A stretch of 64,000 nt of DNA from Paraburkholderia sp. BL25I1N1 (GTDB lineage: Bacteria; Pseudomonadota; Gammaproteobacteria; Burkholderiales; Burkholderiaceae): positions 47,519 through 111,518 of the forward strand of contig NZ_PVZB01000029.1 of NCBI RefSeq assembly GCF_003002025.1, given 5' to 3'. The notes below the pieces were generated by a model, which was not told where the DNA came from, did not search any database, and saw nothing but the letters and a program-made list of their open reading frames with translations. The position numbers and the translations under genes are program-made. This document shows positions 35,372-43,988 of the stretch, piece by piece; within the stretch, counting starts at the first letter, position 1; each line of letters begins with the position of its first letter.

Positions 35372-36523
35372 TCACAACGTCTCTTCGGTGCCGAGAATGA
35401 CGGTTGCCTGACTCGACAATACGCCGCCATTGCCATGCGCGATGGCAAGCCGCGCATCAGGAACCTGCCGTTCACCGGCACGTCCTGTGAGTTGCCGCAT
35501 CGCTTCCTCCATCAGGAACAAGCCGTACATGCCCGGATGCACGCAGGACAATCCGCCACCATTAGTGTTGACGGCAAGACGACCTCCCGGCGCAATCCCG
35601 CCGTCGGACACAAAACGGCCGCCCTCGCCCTTCGGGCAAAACCCAAGATCTTCCAGGAACAGGATCGTGTTGATCGTAAACGCGTCGTACAGCATCGCAA
35701 CGTCGATGTCGCTCGCGCTTACGCCGGCCATCTCGTAGGCGCGCCGCCCTGATTCCTTTGCGGCGGTCACGGTAAGATCGGGCATGTTCGCAATCTCCCG
35801 ATGCGACGTGGCCGATGCTGCACCGAGCAGATAGACCGGCTTGTCCGTCAGATCGCGAGCGCGATCCGCGCGCACCATCACGACGGCCGCCGCGCCATCA
35901 GTCACGAGACAACAGTCGCGCACGGACAGCGGATCGGATACCAGACGCGCACCCAGCACGTCGTCGACCGTTAGCGGCGCACGCACGTACGCATCCGGAT
36001 TGAGCTGGGCCCACTTGCGGGCCGCCACCGCGACTTCGGCAAGATCCCGGCGTGTCGTTCCGTACTGGTGCATATGCCTTGCAGCGGCGAACGCATACGA
36101 CGACACGGGATTCATCGGCTTATAAGGGCTTTCCCACGGAGAAGGCCGCGACGACTGCACGAGTTTGCCCGATGCACTGCGCTGGTTGCTGCCATAGGCG
36201 ATCAGCGCGACGTCGATCTGGCCCGTGACCAGCGCCATCGCCGCTGTGTGCGCATAGATCTCGAATGCCGAGCCGCCGCTGCGGTTGTTGTCGGTGAACT
36301 TCGGGTGAATACCGAGGTACTCTGCGAATGTCAGGCCGGACAACATGTCGTCCGGCGTGCAGACGAACAGGCCGTCGACATCGGCCGGAGACAACCCGAC
36401 CTGTGCCAGCGCGTCGACCGACGCACGCGCGGCGAGATCCAGCGACGACATTCCCGGCGCTTCGCCAATTCCGTATGTCGCGCCTGCCACCAGCGCGGTA
36501 CGCCCACGTAAGTTGAATTCCAT
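35372..36523 (-). CDS. Thiolase-fold lipid-transfer-type protein (SCP-x/Ltp2-like aldolase)
   Basis: A 383-residue thiolase-superfamily protein of the non-condensing SCP-x/Ltp group. The position of the thiolase nucleophile cysteine is NNRSGGSAFE, with no Cys, so normal thiolase chemistry is unlikely. C-terminal landmarks are MLYDAFTINTILFLEDLGFC, GGGLSCVHPGMYGLF and IAHGNGGVLSSQATVIL. Actinobacterial Ltp2 with a DUF35 partner catalyses retro-aldol cleavage of a steroid side chain; the tyrosines in YDAF and HPGMYG are candidates for that role here. The DUF35 gene is immediately upstream (58 bp), supporting the same pairing. Confidence 0.85.
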   Translation of the reverse strand: MEFNLRGRTALVAGATYGIGEAPGMSSLDLAARASVDALAQVGLSPADVDGLFVCTPDDMLSGLTFAEYLGIHPKFTDNNRSGGSAFEIYAHTAAMALVTGQIDVALIAYGSNQRSASGKLVQSSRPSPWESPYKPMNPVSSYAFAAARHMHQYGTTRRDLAEVAVAARKWAQLNPDAYVRAPLTVDDVLGARLVSDPLSVRDCCLVTDGAAAVVMVRADRARDLTDKPVYLLGAASATSHREIANMPDLTVTAAKESGRRAYEMAGVSASDIDVAMLYDAFTINTILFLEDLGFCPKGEGGRFVSDGGIAPGGRLAVNTNGGGLSCVHPGMYGLFLMEEAMRQLTGRAGERQVPDARLAIAHGNGGVLSSQATVILGTEETL

Positions 36524-36581
36524 GCGATGTCTCTTATCGGTGCAGCAGATGCCTTCCGCGTATGCTGCCGGTTAGCTGGCG

Positions 36582-36947
36582 TCAGGCGGGCTCGAACACG
36601 AGCAAGGGCGCGTCGTTCCTGAATACGATCCTTGCCTGCACGGGCATGCCGATGCGCACCGCGTCCGGCTCTATGCCTTCGACACAGCTGATCATCCTCA
36701 CTCCTTCGTCAAGGTCGATCAACGCCACGTTGTAGCTCGGCGTGGGCGCTTTCTGCCTCACCACGGTAGTGGAATAAACCGTACCTCGGCCACACGCTTC
36801 GACCCACTCCAGATCGCGCGCGCCCGTTACCGGCTCGGCCACCCGCGGATAAAACACGTGCCGGCCGCTGCTGCGGCTGCGCTGGATCATCAACCGGCCT
36901 TCGGCCAGAAACTTCTGATAGTCGACTTCAGGACAAACAGACTCCAT
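36582..36947 (-). CDS. DUF35 OB-fold protein lacking zinc-ribbon cysteines
   Basis: A 121-residue protein of the DUF35/OB-fold acyl-CoA-associated family. The sequence RDLEWVEACGRGTVYSTTVV followed by YNVALIDLDEGVRMISCVEG is diagnostic. The rubredoxin-like N-terminal ribbon, normally CxxC...CPxC, reads SRSS...EPVT, so all four zinc ligands are replaced. ATG 36947 is chosen with GGAGG 8 nt upstream; ATG 36968 is less well placed. It leads the 15-gene minus operon and precedes the Ltp2-like gene, consistent with a subunit that aids acyl-CoA binding in the aldolase complex. Confidence 0.88.
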   Translation of the reverse strand: MESVCPEVDYQKFLAEGRLMIQRSRSSGRHVFYPRVAEPVTGARDLEWVEACGRGTVYSTTVVRQKAPTPSYNVALIDLDEGVRMISCVEGIEPDAVRIGMPVQARIVFRNDAPLLVFEPA

Positions 36948-37033
36948 TTCCCGCTCCTCCCAATGCATTCCCCTACGGGTCTCGGCACCTAACCGGCTGT
37001 CGCGCTAGTTTTACCTATATGAATCAAATAGCC

Positions 37034-37044
37034 GAACGTCGTTC
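37034..37044. promoter_or_regulatory. Candidate operator GAAC-GTC-GTTC at the head of the 15-gene minus operon
   Basis: Perfect palindrome, same 11-mer as at 9469, with flanks TAGCC and CATAT. It lies 87 bp upstream of the DUF35 start, in a 391-bp divergent gap that holds no recognisable gene. Confidence 0.7.
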
Positions 37045-37212
37045 CATATTCTAAACACGCAGCAGATGGCATGTCAACCGTGGCGAATAGTACTCATGCG
37101 CCGCCCGATAAGGCTCTCACTACATCCGAACAGTGCGCGGAGCGCACTACGGGCAAACCCCCGTTCGTCCGACATCATGCTTGACGAGCCCAAAGCCATC
37201 GTTTACTTTATC

Positions 37213-37223
37213 GAACAGTGTTC
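37213..37223. promoter_or_regulatory. Candidate operator GAAC-AGT-GTTC upstream of the ring-opening operon
   Basis: Perfect half-sites around AGT, flanked by TTATC and ATTTT, 116 bp upstream of the acyl-CoA dehydrogenase start at 37339. It is the second motif copy in the same divergent gap, so each direction has its own site. Confidence 0.7.
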
Positions 37224-37338
37224 ATTTTTATGAAGATCAGCAACTTTCCAGGGCCGCTCGGCCGTACGTCGCATCTTTACGTAGGTCCGAACGCCATTTA
37301 CCTATCAGGCCCGGGATCATTAGCAAGAGACTTTCAAC

Positions 37339-38529
37339 GTGACCTATCAACTGACAGACGACCAAATCCAGATCCGCGACCTGGTAAGGCGTGTCGCAAG
37401 GGAAAGAGTGGCGCCTCGAGCGGACGAGATCGATCGGACAGCCGAATATCCGCACGATATGTACGCGTTGCTTAAAGAACTGGGTCTTTTCACTCTTCCT
37501 TTTCCAGAGACATATGGCGGCGCCGGCAGCGTGATGTCCGCCTGCATCGCGGTCGAGGAACTGGGGCGCGTTTGCTACAACACGGGATACCTGTTGGTCG
37601 TGCAATGGACGCCGTTCGGCGCGATTCTGGCGGGCGGCACTGAACAGCAGAAGGCCCGGCTGTTGCCAGGGCTTGCGTCAGGCGACTTGCGCGGCGCGCT
37701 TTCCATTACGGAATCGCAAAGTGGCTCAGACGTGTCCGGAATCCGCACCACCGCACGCCGCCACGGAGACGGTTACGTGTTGAATGGCTCGAAGATCTGG
37801 TGCACGAATTCACACATTGCTGATTTCATGCTGGTCGCCGCTAAAACGCTTGATGAAGAAGGCAACCATCTCGGCATAAACCTCTTCGTCGTTGACCGTG
37901 AAACGCCGGGGCTCACCATTGGCCGAGAAGAAGACAAGATGGGCGCGCGCGGCGTGGCGTCGTGCCCGCTATTTTTCGACGACGCACTGATCAACGCCGA
38001 TAACCGGCTTGGCCCCGAGGGGGGACAGGGATTCAAAGTCGCGATGGAAGCGCTCAATTCCAGCCGCCCGATCGTGGCGGCACGCGCTGTCGGCATCGCG
38101 CAGGGTGCGATCGACCACACCATTCGCTTCATTCAGGACCGCGTCGCCTTTGGGCAGACGATCAGTCATTTTCAAGGTGTGCGCTGGATGGTGGCCGACA
38201 TGATCACGCAGACGGAGGCCGCGCGTCAGCTCGTCTATCGCACCGCGTCACTGGTCGACTCCGGCGCGACAGGACGCGAGCTAGCTCCGATGGCGGCGAT
38301 GGCAAAGATGTTCGCCTCGGACGTCGCGATGAAGGTGGCCACCGACGCAGTGCAGCTATTCGGCGCCGCCGGTATCTCGAACGAGTATCCGATCAACCGC
38401 TATTTCCGCGATGCCAAGGTCGTTCAGATCATCGAAGGAACCAATCAGATCCAGCGGAACATCGTCGCCGACAGCGTCTTCGGACGTGTCAAGAAGACCG
38501 AGCGCCCTGCCCGACCTACAGACGCGTGA
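37339..38529 (+). CDS. Acyl-CoA dehydrogenase, homomeric type
   Basis: A 396-residue classical acyl-CoA dehydrogenase. FPETYGGAGSVMSACIAVEEL, LSITESQSGSDVSGIRTTA, NGSKIWCTNSHIADFMLVAAK and RVAFGQTISHFQGVRWMVADM are present. Unlike the paired dehydrogenases it keeps the catalytic glutamate in QIIEGTNQIQRNIVADSVFG. The start is GTG 37339. It leads a plus operon ending with BadH- and BadI-like genes, which suggests that it forms the 1-ene of a cycloalkanecarboxyl-CoA, as AliB does in cyclohexanecarboxylate degradation. The precise ring substrate is unknown. Confidence 0.92.
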   Translation: MTYQLTDDQIQIRDLVRRVARERVAPRADEIDRTAEYPHDMYALLKELGLFTLPFPETYGGAGSVMSACIAVEELGRVCYNTGYLLVVQWTPFGAILAGGTEQQKARLLPGLASGDLRGALSITESQSGSDVSGIRTTARRHGDGYVLNGSKIWCTNSHIADFMLVAAKTLDEEGNHLGINLFVVDRETPGLTIGREEDKMGARGVASCPLFFDDALINADNRLGPEGGQGFKVAMEALNSSRPIVAARAVGIAQGAIDHTIRFIQDRVAFGQTISHFQGVRWMVADMITQTEAARQLVYRTASLVDSGATGRELAPMAAMAKMFASDVAMKVATDAVQLFGAAGISNEYPINRYFRDAKVVQIIEGTNQIQRNIVADSVFGRVKKTERPARPTDA

Positions 38530-38553
38530 CACCACGAGAGAGGGAGAACAAAT

Positions 38554-39030
38554 ATGGAAGAGATCGAAACAGTTGGCCTGGGAGTTCATTGGGAAGACCT
38601 GCCGGTCGGCCGCAAGTTCAAGACAGTTGGACGTACTGTCACGGAGGCGGATGTCGTCAATTTCGTCTCGGTTACCGGCATGCTCGAGGTGCTGTTTACT
38701 AACACGGAGTTTCTGAAAGAGACGTCCGCAATCAAGGGACGGGTCGCACCAGGCGCCCTCGTATTTACCTTCATGGAAGGCCTGCTGACCCAGGCAACGA
38801 TGCAAGGGGTCGGCTTCGCCTTTTTGAACATGGAACTCGACATCAAAGGTCCGACCTTTGTCGGGGACACCATCCATGTCGAATGTGAAGTCATCGAATG
38901 CCGTCCCAGCAACGGTCGCCCCGGCCTCGGACTGGTGCGCACGCGCAACCGCGTGATCAAGCAGGACGGCTCGGAAGTCATGGTGTACACGCCGTTGCGG
39001 CTGGTGAAAGGAAAAAAATACAAGGCGTGA
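38554..39030 (+). CDS. MaoC-like dehydratase/hydratase, single hotdog
   Basis: A 158-residue single-hotdog MaoC-domain protein: HWEDLPVGRKFKTVGRTVTEADVVNFVSVTG, then a RVAPGALVFTFMEGLL helix and the strand GPTFVGDTIHVECEV. The canonical catalytic Asp/His pair in DxNPxH is not obvious (it reads FVSVTGMLEVLFTN), so activity is uncertain. AGAGGGAG precedes ATG 38554. It lies between the dehydrogenase and CoA-transferase genes, where a hydratase would be expected in the ring-cleavage sequence. Confidence 0.85.
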   Translation: MEEIETVGLGVHWEDLPVGRKFKTVGRTVTEADVVNFVSVTGMLEVLFTNTEFLKETSAIKGRVAPGALVFTFMEGLLTQATMQGVGFAFLNMELDIKGPTFVGDTIHVECEVIECRPSNGRPGLGLVRTRNRVIKQDGSEVMVYTPLRLVKGKKYKA

Positions 39031-39032
39031 CC

Positions 39033-40286
39033 ATGCACACCCCACAGCAACCTCTGCAGCAGCCAACCGGCCCACTGACCGGCGTGCGCGTGATCGACCT
39101 GACCATCAATGTGCTGGGGCCCGTCGCCACGCAACTTCTCGGCGATATGGGCGCGGACGTTATCAAGATCGAGCCGCCCGAAGGTGACCAGAACCGGAAG
39201 AACGGCCCCGGTCGCAACCCCGACATGGCGGTGTTCTATACGATCATGAACCGCAACAAGCGGAGCGTGTCGCTGAACCTGAAACTGGCCGAATGCCGTG
39301 AAGCCGTTCTGCGACTGGTGGAAACCGCGGATGTCTTCATTCATAGCATGCGCCCCAGCGCGGCACGGCGTCTGGGCATCGACTACGAGAGCATCAAGGC
39401 CCGCAATCCCCGCATCATTTATGCATCTGGCCCCGGCTATCGCCCGGACGGCCCCTACAAGGATCGGCCTGCCTTCGACGACGTGATCCAGGGCGAGACC
39501 GGGATTGCCGCGATGAATCGTGATGCCGACGGCTCGCCCCGCTACTTTCCGACGGTCATCGTCGACAAGTTCTGTGGATACGTGCTTGCCTCGTCTGTCA
39601 GCATGGCGCTCTATCACCGGGAGCGCACCGGCCTCGGCCAGTGCGTGCAGGTGCCGATGTTCGAAACCATGCTTCAGTTCAACCTCTTCGAACATTTGTG
39701 GGAGGGCGCGCTTGGCTCATCGGACGGAACGGGGCTTGGTTATACACGGATGTTTTCGCCCCACCGCCGCCCCTACGCGACAAAGGACGGCCACATCTGT
39801 TTGCTTGCGGTCAACAACGAACAATGGCGGCGGGTGTTGTGCGCGATCGAAGCGGCCCATCTGCTCGACGACCCACGCTTCTGCCACATTGCCGATCGCA
39901 TGCGCAACATCAACGAGCTGTACGGCATCGTGAGCGAAGCGATCAAGACCCGAACAACGGCCGAGTGGAACGCCATTTTCGCAGCTGCCGACGTTCCGCA
40001 CGGTCCTGTCCGCGAGTTAAACGAACTAATGCAAGACCACTACATCAAGGAAACCCGTTTCTTTCAGCACTATGAGCATCCGACCGAAGGAGAGATGGTC
40101 ATGACATCCATTCCGGTGCACTTCTCCGAGTCGCCAGGCAATGTTCGGTACCTGCCGCCTAATCTCGGCGAACACAGCATCGAAGTGCTCATTGAGGCTG
40201 GATACACAGAACATGAGGCAACCCAGCTGAGCGGCCACGCGTCGTCCCAGACAATCCGCCCCCCTGAAACAGTCACCAAAGCTTGA
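39033..40286 (+). CDS. CaiB/BaiF-family CoA-transferase
   Basis: Class III CoA-transferase of 417 residues, expected to move CoA between carboxylates via an aspartyl-CoA anhydride. It opens GPLTGVRVIDLTINVLGPVATQLLGDMGADVIKIEPPEGD and has RNKRSVSLNLK, and GPGYRPDGPYKDRPAFDDVIQGETGI with candidate catalytic Asp residues. It is distinct from the racemase at 30765, lacking the GHDLNY/GDYAGG signature. ATG 39033 lies 2 bp after the MaoC stop. It would activate a ring-bearing acid without ATP. Confidence 0.92.
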   Translation: MHTPQQPLQQPTGPLTGVRVIDLTINVLGPVATQLLGDMGADVIKIEPPEGDQNRKNGPGRNPDMAVFYTIMNRNKRSVSLNLKLAECREAVLRLVETADVFIHSMRPSAARRLGIDYESIKARNPRIIYASGPGYRPDGPYKDRPAFDDVIQGETGIAAMNRDADGSPRYFPTVIVDKFCGYVLASSVSMALYHRERTGLGQCVQVPMFETMLQFNLFEHLWEGALGSSDGTGLGYTRMFSPHRRPYATKDGHICLLAVNNEQWRRVLCAIEAAHLLDDPRFCHIADRMRNINELYGIVSEAIKTRTTAEWNAIFAAADVPHGPVRELNELMQDHYIKETRFFQHYEHPTEGEMVMTSIPVHFSESPGNVRYLPPNLGEHSIEVLIEAGYTEHEATQLSGHASSQTIRPPETVTKA

Positions 40287-40329
40287 CGGGCGTCCCCGCG
40301 CCCTACTACATCATGCGAGGAATTCAAAA

Positions 40330-41094
40330 ATGAAAGGTCTCAAGAACAAAGTCGTTGTTGTTACGGGTGCTGCGGGCGGTATCGGCACGGCCATCAGCAA
40401 GCGTTTCGGCGAAGAAGGCTCAACCGTCGCGCTATTTGACCTGAACACAGAAAATGCTGCCCGGGTGGTGGCAGAAATCGAATCCGCGGGCGGCAAGGCT
40501 CGAGCCTATCGCGTCGACATCACCGATCACGAGGGCGTGAACAAGGCTGTCGCGCAAGTAGAGGAAGAACTCGGTCCGATCGAGATGCTCGTCAACAACG
40601 CGGGCTGGGACATGGGGGCCTTTTTCCTTCAGACCGAGAAACCGTTCTGGGACAAAGTAGTCGCCATCAACCTGTATGGTCCGTTGAACATGCATCACGC
40701 GGTACTGAAGCGGATGGCCGAACGCGGCCGCGGAAAAGTGGTGAACATTTCGTCGGATGCCGGACGCGTCGGTTCGTCGATGGAAGCGGTGTACTCGTTC
40801 TGCAAAGGCGGCATCATCGCGTTCTCGAAGACCATGGCGCGTGAAATGGCGCGGCAGCAGATTCCCATCAATGTCGTCTGCCCCGGCCCCACCGCTACAG
40901 CCTTGCTCGACAACCTCGCTCAGGGCGAAAAAGGCGACCGTATCAAGGCGGCGCTGGTCAAGGCAGTGCCGTTCGGGCGCATGGGCGAACCCGATGACAT
41001 TGCCGGCACGGTGGCGTTCCTTGCAAGCGACGACGCCGCGTTCATCACTGGTCAGGTTATCAGCATCTCCGGTGGCCTCACGATGGCAGGCTAA
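40330..41094 (+). CDS. BadH-like SDR (2-hydroxycycloalkanecarboxyl-CoA dehydrogenase)
   Basis: SDR of 254 residues. VTGAAGGIGTAISKRF at 11-26, NNAGWDMGAFF at 89-99, catalytic Ser141/142, Tyr155 and Lys159 (EAVYSFCKGG). Blocks such as LVNNAGWD, INLYGPLNMHHAVL, SDAGRVGSSMEAVY, VVCPGPTATALL and GQVISISGGLTM closely match what I recall of BadH of Rhodopseudomonas palustris, which oxidises 2-hydroxycyclohexanecarboxyl-CoA. The gene is directly followed by a BadI-like gene, as in the benzoate/cyclohexanecarboxylate pathway. Assignment as a beta-hydroxy-cycloalkyl-CoA dehydrogenase is well supported; ring substituents are unknown. Confidence 0.88.
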   Translation: MKGLKNKVVVVTGAAGGIGTAISKRFGEEGSTVALFDLNTENAARVVAEIESAGGKARAYRVDITDHEGVNKAVAQVEEELGPIEMLVNNAGWDMGAFFLQTEKPFWDKVVAINLYGPLNMHHAVLKRMAERGRGKVVNISSDAGRVGSSMEAVYSFCKGGIIAFSKTMAREMARQQIPINVVCPGPTATALLDNLAQGEKGDRIKAALVKAVPFGRMGEPDDIAGTVAFLASDDAAFITGQVISISGGLTMAG

Positions 41095-41136
41095 CGCCCG
41101 CCTCCCGCTCATTCAATCCGCAACTGGAATATAACC

Positions 41137-41913
41137 ATGGAATTTCAGGACATTCTTTATAGCGAAGCCGGCGGAGTCGCGACGATCACGATCAATCGCC
41201 CGAAGGTCTACAACGCATTCAACGCGAACACCTGTGAAGAACTGATCAAGGCGTTTAGCAAGGCCGGCTGGAATAAGGACATCGGCGTCGTCGTGCTGAC
41301 GGGCGCTGGCGAGAAGGCGTTCTGCACAGGCGGCGATCAGTCCGGCGACGGCTACGGTGGCCGCGGCACGGTGGGGCTGCCGATCGAAGAACTGCAGAGC
41401 GTTATCCGTGACATTCCGAAACCGGTTATCGCTCGGGTGAACGGCTACGCGATTGGTGGCGGCAACGTGCTCGTCACCCTCTGTGACCTTGCCATCGCCT
41501 CGGAGACAGCGATTTTTGGCCAGGTCGGCCCGAGAGTCGGCTCGGTCGACCCGGGTTTCGGCACGGCATATCTTGCTCGCATCATCGGTGAAAAACGTGC
41601 CCGGGAGATCTGGTATTTGTGCCGTAAATACACGGCCAAAGAAGCGCTCGAGTGGGGCTTGATCAACGCTGCGGTCCCGGCCGACCAGTTGGACGCCGAG
41701 ACGAAGAAGTGGTGTGACGAAATCCTGCAGATGAGCCCGACCGCGATCGCGCTCGCCAAACGTTCGTTCAACGTGGATAGCGAAAACATCCGGGGCATCG
41801 GAGCATTCGCGATGCAGGCGCTCGCGCTCTACTACGAAACGGATGAGTCGAAGGAAGGCGGTAATGCGTTTCGTGAAAAACGGAAACCGGAATTCCGGAA
41901 ATACGTTAAGTAA
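41137..41913 (+). CDS. BadI-like ring-cleaving beta-ketoacyl-CoA hydrolase (crotonase fold)
   Basis: Crotonase of 258 residues, close to BadI (2-ketocyclohexanecarboxyl-CoA hydrolase) and MenB. Diagnostic stretches are AFCTGGDQSGDGYGGRGTVGLP, IGGGNVLVTLCDLAIA, FGQVGPRVGSVDPGFGTAYLAR, KRAREIWYLCRKY and the C-terminal EKRKPEFRKYVK. The VDPGFG aspartate is the MenB/BadI hallmark in place of hydratase glutamates. It would hydrolyse the C-C bond of a 2-oxocycloalkanecarboxyl-CoA to give an open-chain dicarboxyl-CoA. It ends a five-gene operon and is followed by a terminator. Confidence 0.9.
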   Translation: MEFQDILYSEAGGVATITINRPKVYNAFNANTCEELIKAFSKAGWNKDIGVVVLTGAGEKAFCTGGDQSGDGYGGRGTVGLPIEELQSVIRDIPKPVIARVNGYAIGGGNVLVTLCDLAIASETAIFGQVGPRVGSVDPGFGTAYLARIIGEKRAREIWYLCRKYTAKEALEWGLINAAVPADQLDAETKKWCDEILQMSPTAIALAKRSFNVDSENIRGIGAFAMQALALYYETDESKEGGNAFREKRKPEFRKYVK

Positions 41914-41928
41914 CTCGCCTTATACAAA

Positions 41929-41949
41929 GGAGGCGTCAACGACGCCTCC
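41929..41949. terminator. Bidirectional rho-independent terminator between convergent operons
   Basis: Perfect 9-bp stem GGAGGCGTC / GACGCCTCC with a 3-nt loop. The plus strand continues CTCTCTCCCTTTTT; the minus strand continues TTTGTATAAGG. It sits between the BadI-like gene and the convergent crotonase at 42003. Confidence 0.85.
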
Positions 41950-42002
41950 CTCTCTCCCTTTTTCTGCGCGGCGCGTACAGACAAGTCTCCTGTTCTTTCA
42001 AA

Positions 42003-42734
42003 CTATCGCTCCGTCTGCCACGCCATGGGCGTCTTTGCCTTGCGTTCAGCCAGCGCAGCCTTCTCTATCTCCAGCGCTTCGCTCAGCGAAGCGAGCGCTC
42101 CGGCGTCGATAACTCGCTTGACGGTACCGATCAATTCCGGCGAACGGCTCGCTATCGTTGCGGCAAGCGCGCGCGCCCGTTCGAGCAACGTCGCATGCGA
42201 AGTCACCTCGTTGACAAGACCGATCCGCAGGGCTGTAACGGCGTCGATTGGCTCACTAGTGAAACTGATCTGCTTGGCCCAGCGTGAGCCCACAATGTGA
42301 GGCAGGCGCGCAGTCATTCCACCGCCCGCGAGCGCGCCGATCTTTGTATGGGTGTCGGCAAACCGAGCGCGCTCCGAAGCGATGATGAAATCGCACCCCA
42401 TTGCAAGTTCGAGGCCGCCAGTCACCGCAGCCCCATTGCACGCGGCAATGACTGGCTTGCTCAGTCGTGGCCACATGTCGATCATCGCGGCGACTTCGCC
42501 GCGTGGCGCGTCCGGAGCAGAAAATTCACCAAGGTCTAGCCCTGCGCAGAACGCCGGATCGGCACCAGTGACGATCAAAACACGGAGGCTGTCATCGCCC
42601 TCAAAGTGCGTCAATGCATCGACAAGCGCTCTCGTCAATGCAAGGTTCAAGGCGTTGCGGACATCGGGCCGGTTCAGCGTCAGTGTCAAAACACCGTTGT
42701 CGGAATCAGTTAGCAGTACCTGTGATTGCGCCAT
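42003..42734 (-). CDS. Enoyl-CoA hydratase/isomerase family protein
   Basis: A short crotonase of 243 residues: VLTLTLNRPDVRNALNLAL, IVTGADPAFCAGLDLGEF, KPVIAACNGAAVTGGLELAM. The region THTKIGALAGGGMTARLP lacks the usual catalytic glutamate. It is the last gene of the CoA ligase operon, 16 bp after the pair 3 beta subunit. CGGAGA precedes ATG 42734. Activity is uncertain because of the missing acid residue. Confidence 0.88.
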   Translation of the reverse strand: MAQSQVLLTDSDNGVLTLTLNRPDVRNALNLALTRALVDALTHFEGDDSLRVLIVTGADPAFCAGLDLGEFSAPDAPRGEVAAMIDMWPRLSKPVIAACNGAAVTGGLELAMGCDFIIASERARFADTHTKIGALAGGGMTARLPHIVGSRWAKQISFTSEPIDAVTALRIGLVNEVTSHATLLERARALAATIASRSPELIGTVKRVIDAGALASLSEALEIEKAALAERKAKTPMAWQTER

Positions 42735-42750
42735 GTTCTCCGTCCTCGAG

Positions 42751-43911
42751 TCATGCAGCCAGAGCGCGTGCGTCCGCCTGAATCTGCCGCGCGTAACATT
42801 TCAGGTGGTACTCCATATTGCCAAACAGCACATCGGAGATTAACGTGCGCCGGTAGTGATGACCGACCTTATACTCGTCCGTGATGCCGTAGCCCCCATG
42901 CAACTGGATGCCCTGCTGCGAAACGAATTTACTGCTTCGGATGGTTTGAGCCTTGCAACCCGACACCTGAACGCTGCGCGTCGCATCGCCTTCGGTGAGC
43001 GCTCGCAGTGCCCGGTGCAACGTGGCTCTGGCCTGCATCGCCTCAATTGCCATATCGGCGATGCGGTGCTGCAGCGCCTGAAAGCTGCCGATGGGCACGC
43101 CGAACTGCTTGCGCGTCTTCAGGTACTCGGAAGTGAGTTCGACTGTGTCGTCGATATCGCCCAACAACTCCGCGCAACTCGCAACGATGGCTTCGTCGAC
43201 TGCAGCCTGCAGACCTTGCAACGCCTCACCGGGCGTGCCGATCACCGCGCTCGCATCGACCGTCAGGCCCTCGAGCACCAGGTCCGCCGCGGGCGTGCCG
43301 TCGAGCAACCTGTATGGCTCGAGCATCACGCCGCGTGCGCGTGGATCGATTACAAAGAGCGCGAGCCCCGCATCGTCACGTACACCGCCGGCCACGCGCG
43401 CAACGACAATGACGCGATCAGCTACCGGCGCGCCCACGACCAGCGTCTTGCGACCGTCGAGCCTCCAGTTGCCGTCTCCCATCTCGCTGGCAGTTGCCGT
43501 CACATGTGACACGTCGCCTCGTGCGTCGCGCTCGCTGTGCGCGACGGCAACCAGCGCCTCACCCGAGATAATTTGCGCGAGCAAATCGTCTCGTTGTGTG
43601 CCGCTCGCGCAATAGGTAACCAGCGCGGCTGGAAACACGCCGCACATGACATAGGGCTCGAGCACGAGTGCCCGTCCCAGTTGCTCGGCGATCAGCGCGC
43701 TTTCAACCGGAGTAAAACCCGGGCCGCCGAAAGCATCGGGCACCGCGACGCCGAGCCATCCCATTTCGCCAAACATGCGCCACATCTCGCGCGAAAAGCC
43801 GTCTCCACGAGCAACCAGCGTACGGCGGTGCTCGAACGTATAATTTTTCTGGACGAAGCGCTGCGCGCTGTCCTGCAACATCTGCTGTTCGTCGCTTAGA
43901 TCAAAGTTCAT
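42751..43911 (-). CDS. Acyl-CoA dehydrogenase, beta-type subunit (pair 3)
   Basis: A 386-residue dehydrogenase subunit parallel to the other beta-type proteins: MNFDLSDEQQMLQDSAQRFV, VPDAFGGPGFTPVESALIAEQLGRALVLEPYV, RKQFGVPIGSFQALQHRIADM, QQGIQLHGGYGITDEYKVGHHYRR and the tail DVLFGNMEYHLKCYA. AAAGGA precedes ATG 43911. Its partner gene upstream carries a frameshift, so the complex may be non-functional in this strain unless the shift is a sequencing error or is bypassed. Confidence 0.9.
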   Translation of the reverse strand: MNFDLSDEQQMLQDSAQRFVQKNYTFEHRRTLVARGDGFSREMWRMFGEMGWLGVAVPDAFGGPGFTPVESALIAEQLGRALVLEPYVMCGVFPAALVTYCASGTQRDDLLAQIISGEALVAVAHSERDARGDVSHVTATASEMGDGNWRLDGRKTLVVGAPVADRVIVVARVAGGVRDDAGLALFVIDPRARGVMLEPYRLLDGTPAADLVLEGLTVDASAVIGTPGEALQGLQAAVDEAIVASCAELLGDIDDTVELTSEYLKTRKQFGVPIGSFQALQHRIADMAIEAMQARATLHRALRALTEGDATRSVQVSGCKAQTIRSSKFVSQQGIQLHGGYGITDEYKVGHHYRRTLISDVLFGNMEYHLKCYARQIQADARALAA

Positions 43912-43988
43912 GCTGCGTCCTTTCGTGCCCGCCGGAGAAGTGATGCCATATCGATTGGACCGACTCGCGCCGTCGATGATATCGCCCG

